From assembly GCF_030704535.1 (NCBI RefSeq), contig NC_081808.1, forward strand, positions 22,385,501 through 22,449,500: a stretch of DNA of 64,000 bases. The letters are read 5' to 3'. Positions 57,082 through 64,000 of the stretch are shown piece after piece. Each line of letters begins with the position of its first letter. The stretch's first letter is position 1. A program made the position numbers and the translations under genes. The DNA comes from Vitis vinifera. Its lineage: Eukaryota > Streptophyta > Magnoliopsida > Vitales > Vitaceae. The notes beneath the pieces are model-generated. The model did no database searches. It worked only from the letters and a program-made list of their open reading frames with translations, and was not told where the DNA came from.

Positions 57082-59262
57082 GTCACTCCCCAAATTCTAG
57101 GCAACCCATAACTCGACTCATGACCCCAAGTCAAGGATTTGACCCTAAGGGTTACTCACATCCTATCCATGCTGGCAATCAATTAAAACATCCTACATTT
57201 TTTTTTCTTTTTCAATAAGGCATCTCATCCTAAATAAATTTATTAAGCTAAGATTTGTTGTAACATATTATTTTACTTTTCCAAAACCAACTATCACATT
57301 ATCTCCTATTCACGAGTGTAATAAATTCACCAGTCATCTTCCTACCTAAAAACTCAAATATTTACAATAATATTTACGTCCAAAAAAATATTTCCAAAAA
57401 TATTTTAAAAACTAACAAAATATACTTTAACTTACAAAAGTTCATTATACATGTCAAAAAGGTAATATACATTTAAAAACAACCATTATTATGGTTCTTT
57501 TGCTTTTTGGAATACTTCTTGATCTTCCTATGGTCCCTCAAAGACTATATCTACATCAAAAAATTTTTAGAAAATAAAAGGGTGAGCATTTCCACATTGC
57601 TCAATAGGGTGTTTTACACCCAAATTGTTTAGAAATTCTAAGTCAATAAAACACAACCATATGTCAAAATATAATATTACCTTTACTTTATACACACTAA
57701 AAGAAACTCTAACCATACAAATTTAAACCAATCAAAATTATCATTTTCCTTATTAAATCATATGTCTAGCATATCAACAATTCTAAATTTACAAAATAAA
57801 CAAATCATTTTAGTTTTGAATAATATATTCAAACATACCCTTAATAAATAATACAAATCCTTCTTCCAAATGCAACCATGATGCAAATGCTTATACGCAA
57901 TCACGCAATGCACTATTGTTTTCGGGCTTTCACCGAAGGATATGCATCCGTACCCAAATACACTCCCCATTCAGAGTCTTCCCGGGGTAAACTTTTGGGT
58001 CTTTCACTCTAAGGATCTCACTCCCTTCTTAATTCGCCCTCTCTGGGATCATTCCATTTCTTATTTTTCTTTTCTTTTCATTTTTGTCCTCTTCGAGGTC
58101 TTTAATTCATTCTCATTTCCATTTCTTTAATTTTTCTTTTTCTTCATACAATCATGATGCATATGAAGTGCAATCAAATCATATTTTAGCATCCGTAATT
58201 TTCCAAGACATAATTCTATTTACTTCCATTATATTTCATAATTTCCAATAATCCACACAATGATTTTTTTTTCACTTTAATCACCACAAACATCAAAGAA
58301 AATTCACAATTAATTTGTGTAGCATCAAAACATAGTTTTAAACCTTGTACATAAATTCTATTTATTCTCGACATGCTTAATAATTTCCAACAACCAATAT
58401 AACAATTTTTTTTCTTCAATTAAATAACCACACATATCCAAAAAAAATTCTCACTAATACAGATATCAACAAAAACACAATTTATATCATAATTTATTTG
58501 TCTCCAATAATCTCAAAAATTTTAACATCCAATACAATAATTTTCCACAATTAAGTCACCCCAACATTCGGGGAAAATTTTTCAATAATTCAAATAGTAA
58601 CAAAAACCCAATTTATATCATTATTTTATTTATTTCTAAAAATATTAATAATTTTGATAACCAATACAACAATTTCCTACAATTAAGTCACCACAAAATT
58701 CCGGGAAAATTTTCCAATAATTCAAATATTAACAAAACACAATTATACCTTAATTTTTCTTATCTCCAACATCAGCAATAATTCCTAGTACTCAATACAA
58801 CTATTTTTTTTTTTTTTTCATATTCAATCTTCTCAAACATTACCAAAATTCTAAGAAAAAAAATCCATAAATCACGAAATAAAATTATTCCCAGCAATAA
58901 TCACACTTCAAATACTACAAATAACATCTATTATCTTTCAAGAACACAATATATAAATTTTTTTCAAAGAAAATATTAAATCAAAGTTTAGGGTTAAATC
59001 ACCCTACCTTAAATCTGAAAAATCTAACCATTGAAACTAAAATCAGACATTGTAGAAGTGTTTCTCGCATTAAATAAAATATCATTCCAGAATTTTACAC
59101 GAAATGGACATCATTTGGTAGGTCCACCGACGTCCCAAAGCCGGCGACCCATTTTTTCCCACTCTATGCCGATGACGACTCCCTACATCTCTCCCTTTAA
59201 TTTTTATTTTTTTTCTTTCTTCTCTTTTTAAACTCCCACGCCAATTTCACTTTACATATATC

Positions 59263-59293
<31 letters not shown>

Positions 59294-59860
59294 ATTATTA
59301 AAACAAATTCTAAAATACCATGCACATCCCTTTCTCAATAAATTAAAATCATTATTCTTAAATTCACCTTCCTAATTATGAATTATACCCAACTTATGAT
59401 TTTCCACCTCAAAAAAATATTACCTTATTCGTAATTTAATTTACTACGAGTAAACTCTTCCAAAAGTATAATTTGACTATAAGTACTTGAAACATTTTTT
59501 TTTTTTACTTTAAAATTCACTTAAAACATGATATAATTAACTATTAACAAAATTCAATTCCATAAAAATATTAAAAATATAAAATAATTTTTCGGCAACT
59601 AAGAAGTTAAAATTTATAATAACCCTTAACTTGTTAATTTTACCAATATTTATTTACCAACAAAAATTTAAGTAATATTTTAAAACTTAATTCCATAAAT
59701 TAATTAGTCATCCAATTATAAAAATCAAACAAAAACTTCGTTTTCTTTTTACACCTTTTTTTTTATCAAACTCAAACAAGAACCTTGTCATTGCATGATT
59801 TCAACCATTGTGCAGGTCTATTTCTGTCTGAACTAGGATTCTGCTATGTTCCGCTTCTTC
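57082..59860. other. AT-rich repeat-like block, possibly part of a Gypsy LTR
   Basis: Begins TGTCACTCCCCAAATTCTAG, which resembles the ends of plant Gypsy LTRs, and contains AAAGGGTGAGCATTTCCACA like their leader regions. No partner LTR or target duplication was found. Positions 58440-58800 hold four diverged copies of a ~95-bp unit with TCCAATAATTCAAATA(T/G)(T/C)AACAAAA and ACAATTTATATCATTATTTT. A TA run is at about 59262-59287. No coding region. Confidence 0.3.
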
Positions 59861-60018
59861 TCTCCGTCCTTAACGATCTTTCATAACAGTTGAAAAGGGG
59901 CCAGGCCAGTTTTCACTTCCCTTCACCTTTTCTACTGATGGATTTTCTGCAATGACTTCCAATTTCTGTGAGTTTGGACTATGAAAATTACCCATGAACT
60001 TTCTCGGAAAAGTTAATT

Positions 60019-60295
60019 CACTACAACAATAGTGGAATATAACTGCGACCCCCTGACTGCAATTAAAGATAAACATATTGCGACTGTAGTCTGTAGTTGC
60101 AAGCAGAAGAGACCGCGACCGAGCGTCGCCACAGGTGGCGCAGATAAAACCTATGGCAGCAGCCAATATATGTCATGCAGCTATATAAGGCTCAACATTT
60201 GAGCCTTATATAGCTGCAGCCAGGAAGTCTCCACTACCAAAAATAAGATATGGTAGCAACCTCAACGGTGTCGGCGACCATAGTTTTCTTATAGC
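60019..60295. mobile_element. Possible CACTA-type MITE
   Basis: Starts CACTACAACAATAGTGG and ends GGCGACCATAGTTTTCTTATAG, near the CACTACAAGAAAAC(C)-type termini of plant CACTA transposons. Subterminal GCGAC words occur repeatedly (GCGACC, GCGACTG, CGCGACCG, GTCGCC, GGCGACC), also typical. The right terminus is degenerate and the 3-bp duplication is not clear. About 277 bp, no coding capacity. Confidence 0.45.
60177..60217. repeat. Perfect 19-bp palindrome with 3-nt loop
   Basis: GCAGCTATATAAGGCTCAA, then CAT, then its exact reverse complement. It would form a 19-bp stem. Located inside the CACTA-like element. Confidence 0.95.
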
Positions 60296-60299
60296 TCAA

Positions 60300-60900
60300 G
60301 AATCATGTAGGGTGCAACTATTTTTTAAATTGCATTTATATAGTGTCTATTGCTGTAGAATATTATATTCCACAACAATGAGTGCAAAAAAATTTCCGTT
60401 GTGGGTTCTGCTCTGATTACAACAAAGGCACTTCAAGGTGGTAATTAAGCATTTGTCCTTTGACCATAGACTTTGTTTGGTGGTAGATTTTGTTTATGAC
60501 CATAGGGCTTTTTGTTTCTTGAGTGCTCAAATGAACATTGCAGGTTGAGAGCATCTTATAATTCAAATATTACATTCAAATGTAAATGCTAATATACCCA
60601 TTTGAGACAACTAAGAAAGACATCCAACTTATACAATAAATTTTATTAATAATGTTGGGTTCTATATTTGCATACAAACAACCAACACATCTTTCCCTTG
60701 CTTGTCTCATAGCAATACCTTCAAGTGTTTCCAGGTTTCCAATCGACTCTATGACAGTTGGTGAGGTTGCATCCTTAAAATTTCCATTGACAAATTTAAC
60801 CTACATATATGAATAACAATGAATTAATAAATGGTAAAAGGAAAATATAATAAAAAATTTCTAATAATTAATGAAAATGAGCCATAAGTCTAACAAATTA
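60300..60900. other. Intergenic, no gene seen
   Basis: No coding sequence or element recognised. Confidence 0.4.
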
Positions 60901-60955
60901 CGAACTAAAACTCATTGGGATTTTTCTTCCTTATATCCTAAATAAGTTTTCATTA

Positions 60956-61144
60956 GATTTTAATTTGTGTGTAATCTTGAGGGGTAACTCAGTTGGTCTG
61001 GTTTTGGGTTTGCTCCTCAATGGTCACCAGTTTGAGTCCCCTTAGGGTCATTAACTTCAGGATCCCGTGGGATTAATAGAGGTGCGCGCAACCTGGTTCG
61101 AACATCCACATTTATCAAAAAAAAAAAAGATTTTAATTTGTGTG
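60956..61144 (+). mobile_element. tRNA-derived SINE with 16-bp target duplication
   Basis: The body (60972-61128) has an A-box-like GGGGTAACTCAGTTGGT and, about 60 nt on, a B-box-like GTTTGAGTCCCC, and ends in an A tail of about 12. It is flanked by the direct repeat GATTTTAATTTGTGTG (60956-60971 and 61129-61144). The duplicate segment at 62480 lacks it. Confidence 0.88.
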
Positions 61145-61186
61145 ATTAAGAATATTAATTAGAAATCAAGGTAGCTACTAGAACCA

Positions 61187-62387
61187 ATGATGAAAATATC
61201 GGTAATTACGGATATATCGGAAACTCGATTTTACGGATATATCGGATATATCGGAGAAATATCGACGGATATTTTGAAAAAAAATTTTGGTAAGCAAAAA
61301 ATTGATCAAAACTCATGAAAATGTAAAAAAACCTTGTAACAATGTAATTAGAAGTATAATAGACAATTTAAAGTCATTTTATTGAAAAATTTGATATATA
61401 TATATATATATATAATATGATTTGTGAATCGCGATATTAGACATAATTATATTATGTCGGTTGTACTTATACACTCATTATGAAATTTTATGAAAAACTT
61501 ATTCTAGTAAATATTAATAATTTGTACATATTATCATATAGCTTGAGGTTCAATTCTGATCGTTGGATCACATCCGGTTTCAATTTGGACCATCATATGC
61601 ACATGGGTCATGATTTGTTTCCATTTATTTATTTATTTATTTATTTTATTTCTACTAAATCTAAAAATCAAATGGGCCACACCGCTTCTCTCACAGTCTC
61701 ACCCGGGCATGCCCTTTTCTGAAGATGCCCTCCCACAGAATCCCTAAAAAAACCCTATTTTCCTCTGCCACTCTCAATCCTCGCAGGTACTAATCTAAAC
61801 ATGTTATTATTTTTTTTTTTTGCAACCCCCGTTTGATTCCATAGAAAATCCATCCCCCATTCGATTTCCGGGTAAATTCATCCTCGTTTGATTTCCGAGA
61901 AAATCCATGCAAAACCCCCAAAGAAAACAAAAAAAATTGCTTTTCTTTTGTTCCCTGTGTTTTCTGAATCTGTTTTAGGGTTCTCTTTGCTGTTGTGCCA
62001 TTGGATTTAAATTTCACGAACCCTAAATCCACGATTTTTGAGCCAGGCTGAAAAACACAAGCTTTGCCTGCAAATCATGATCAGATTTTGTATCCTGTGT
62101 GCAGGCTGGACTGGTAGGAAAATTTCTGTTTTTTTGGCCAAAAAATCGTCGAAATAAACCGAAATAAAACGATTTTTCTCTTAAATTTTCCAACCGGAGG
62201 CGATTTTTTCAAAAAATCGCCGAAATTTCTCCTTTTACCGAAATTTATCTGAAATTTCTCCGATTTTTGGCGAAATTTACGGATATTTCTTCCGTCGACA
62301 TTTCGCCCCCCTCTTTCGTTTTGCCGACCTCCGAAACACGAAATTTCGCCGAAATTTCGGCCAAAAAAACAGAAATTTTCATCCTTG
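61187..62387. mobile_element. Non-autonomous MULE-like element, 1201 bp
   Basis: Flanked by the 10-bp direct repeat ACTAGAACCA (61177-61186 and 62388-62397), a duplication length typical of Mutator-like elements. The ends are imperfect inverted repeats starting GATGAAAATA(T)C on the left and GATGAAAATTTC on the right. Over about 100 bp the ends share (C)GGATAT/CGGAGAAAT/TCGACGG words. No transposase: the open frames inside are low-complexity. The empty paralogous site at 62567-62600 confirms both boundaries. Confidence 0.8.
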
Positions 62388-62479
62388 ACTAGAACCATGA
62401 AGAGTAGATTCTCTTAACCAAAATGATTCTCATTTTTAAGCCACATAATCATGTTATAAATAAGTCCAAAGAATATGGA

Positions 62480-62660
62480 TTCAAACTTATGGGGATTTTT
62501 CTTCCTTACATCCTAAAGACGTTTCTATTAGATATTAATTAATTTGATTCAAGAATATTAACTATAAATCAAGGTAGCTACTAGAACCATGAAGAGTGGA
62601 TTCTCTCACTCAAAACGATTTTCATTTTTAAGCCATGTAATCATGTGATTAATCAGAACC
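62480..62660. repeat. Duplicated segment, copy 2 (empty sites)
   Basis: Same sequence as copy 1 but with a single ACTAGAACCA and no SINE, hence the pre-insertion state for both elements. Confidence 0.85.
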
Positions 62661-64000
62661 TTACTTCCATGAGTATTCATATATACTATATTATCATTTA
62701 CCAATCAAGCATTATGCAAATATAGTCATTTTACGATAAAGGAAATGAAAACTTTGTCAACTAAATTGAGATGAAATTCAAAAGCAGAGGATAGGCTAGA
62801 AAAATTAGCATGCCATGAGTTTTTATTTCATTTGTTTAGAAATATGAAGAAGTAAAACACGAGGATACAAACATTTTTGAAGTAGAAAAAGGAATTAATG
62901 AAAAGACAAGGAAAGGATTTGCTTCATCAATCTTAAGTAGTTTATTTGGCTCCTAATGTATTTTTACATGATTGTGGAAGCCCTTAAGCATTGTCACTAT
63001 CAAATTTCCATGTATTTGCCTACCCATGGCAACCAAGCATTCTATAATGGTAGATACGCAAGCACATGCAGTAACTTACATGCACTCCATTTTGAGAATA
63101 ATCATAAAGGATAATGGACAAAAGTATGACATTACAACTCCAAACTACAAAATTTAAGATAAAAAAAAAAAAATCCTAAAAGCAAATATATAGTAGAGAT
63201 AAACAAATAAGCTATGAGATCAAGATCATGGCCTGGTAGTCCTTCAATATGGATACTTTTTGTACAAATTCCTTAAACAATAACCCTTCTTTTATTAGTG
63301 TAGAAATCACAAAAATGGACTACATGTAGTAAAATGAAAGTCTAACCTTTGTATAAAATCTTAGTTCATGATAGCGTGTGGGGTTGTTCTTCTTTTGAAA
63401 ATCAACTAATTGATTAAAAGAATACTCTCCAAGGAAGAGAAAACCACCACCTTTCAATCATTTAACCATCCTGTCAACCATATTCTCAACCTGCTAGTCC
63501 ATAAAAGAAAAGGGACATCACTCTGAATTCATAAACTGCTAGTCCAAAACAGCAATTTACAAGGATGGAGGCTCTTTCTATATGCCAATGTATGCTGTCA
63601 ATATATGTAGGTATAACAAAGTAGAACTGGGAAATTACACAAAAAGAAGAGAACCAAGAAAGAACCCATAAATAAATTTTACAACAATACTGAATCATTC
63701 CTTACTTTAAGTTTTAATTAATCACTTAACAAATCAGAGGGTACTTTGGCAGATATGAAGGCAAGTTTGCTGGATAAAGAGACAAATTTTCAAAGGATCA
63801 AATACCTTTCCCATTGAATAATGACTAGATATAAAACATTTCTTGAAATTAAGGGAAAACAAGTAATACATACATGAAGGCAGATGATTGCCAAAGGTAC
63901 ACTATTTGGTTATTCCAATGGGCTGCAATTCATTAACTAGTATTCAGTGGGTTCAAAATCTGATTATTTGTCTATTTAATGACTACATGGATATTTTGTA
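62661..64000. other. Intergenic to the window end, no gene seen
   Basis: AT-rich DNA with short frames only. No motif or element recognised. Confidence 0.4.

Larger units (their letters stand above)
60905..62455. repeat. Duplicated segment, copy 1 (interrupted by a SINE and a MULE-like element)
   Basis: Without the two insertions, 60905-60971, 61145-61186 and 62398-62455 together match 62480-62660: TGGGATTTTTCTTCCTTA, ATCAAGGTAGCTACTAGAAC, CATGAAGAGT(A/G)GATTCTCT, then CATTTTTAAGCCA. Copy 2 follows directly, so this was a tandem duplication of about 180 bp. Confidence 0.85.

Noticed and set aside
60177..60217. MicroRNA precursor
   Set aside because: A perfect 19-bp stem with a 3-nt loop is too short and too symmetrical for a plant miRNA precursor; kept only as a palindrome.
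60019..60394. Longer CACTA element ending at CCACAACAATGAGTG
   Set aside because: The alternative right end near 60394 resembles the left terminus less well than TAGTTTTCTTATAG at 60295, and no duplication supports it.
60972..61128. Functional tRNA gene
   Set aside because: A- and B-box-like words are present but there is no cloverleaf, and an A tail plus a 16-bp target duplication show that it is a SINE.
62081..62398. 105-codon - strand frame rich in Gly/Arg/Phe
   Set aside because: Translation of the repetitive GAAATTTCGGC-type sequence in the MULE-like element; low-complexity, not a protein.

Overview
The window reads as nuclear DNA of a dicot plant, most likely a woody one such as grapevine (Vitis). 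The evidence is AT-rich intergenic sequence, genes with short GT-AG introns, plant-only families (PPR, NAC, JAZ/TIFY, hevein-type GH19 chitinases, ATL RING-H2, WAT1) and many plant transposon relics. The species name is inference.

Layout: 1-0.8 kb, 3' end of a decayed LINE. 1.5-2.9 kb (-), an intact intronless P-type PPR gene. 3-14 kb, repeat-dominated DNA with a dead Mutator-type (MULE) transposase near 8 kb and a possible Gypsy-type LTR at 5.1-7.4 kb. 14.7-15.8 kb (+), an intact three-exon NAC transcription factor. 18.6-45 kb, a dispersed family of five class I chitinase loci, all on the - strand and in different states: C (18.6-19.7, wrecked), A (22.0-23.3, complete but for one nonsense codon just before the catalytic glutamate), B (26.1-27.6, intact), D (39.5-40.3, splice-consistent but both catalytic glutamates gone and the C-terminus cut) and E (44.8-45.0, scraps). 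Between B and D lie a patchwork of host-gene fragments (30.4-32.2), a nearly perfect inverted repeat carrying WAT1 promoter/exon fragments around a truncated ATL RING-H2 gene (33.5-34.9), and a short JAZ8/TIFY5-like gene (37.6-38.3). 46.8-50.4 kb (+), a two-exon acyl-activating enzyme with a relic of its own exon 1 at 44 kb. From 50.4 kb on there is no gene: degenerate minisatellites, a young 1.1-kb internally deleted Copia element with intact LTRs, PBS, PPT and target duplication, a CACTA-like scrap with a perfect palindrome, and a duplicated segment of which one copy has taken a SINE and a MULE-like element while the other is the empty site.

The functional genes share a stress/defence flavour: chitinases are pathogenesis-related, JAZ8-type proteins repress jasmonate signalling, ATL ligases of this type respond to elicitors, and NAC factors often act in stress. 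Nothing shows that they are co-regulated.

The feature most worth following is the inverted repeat at 33.5-34.9 kb. Its two arms carry the same TATA-containing promoter pointing inwards, so transcription from either end would give a self-complementary RNA, a plausible natural hairpin/siRNA locus against WAT1 and ATL relatives. This is inference from structure only.
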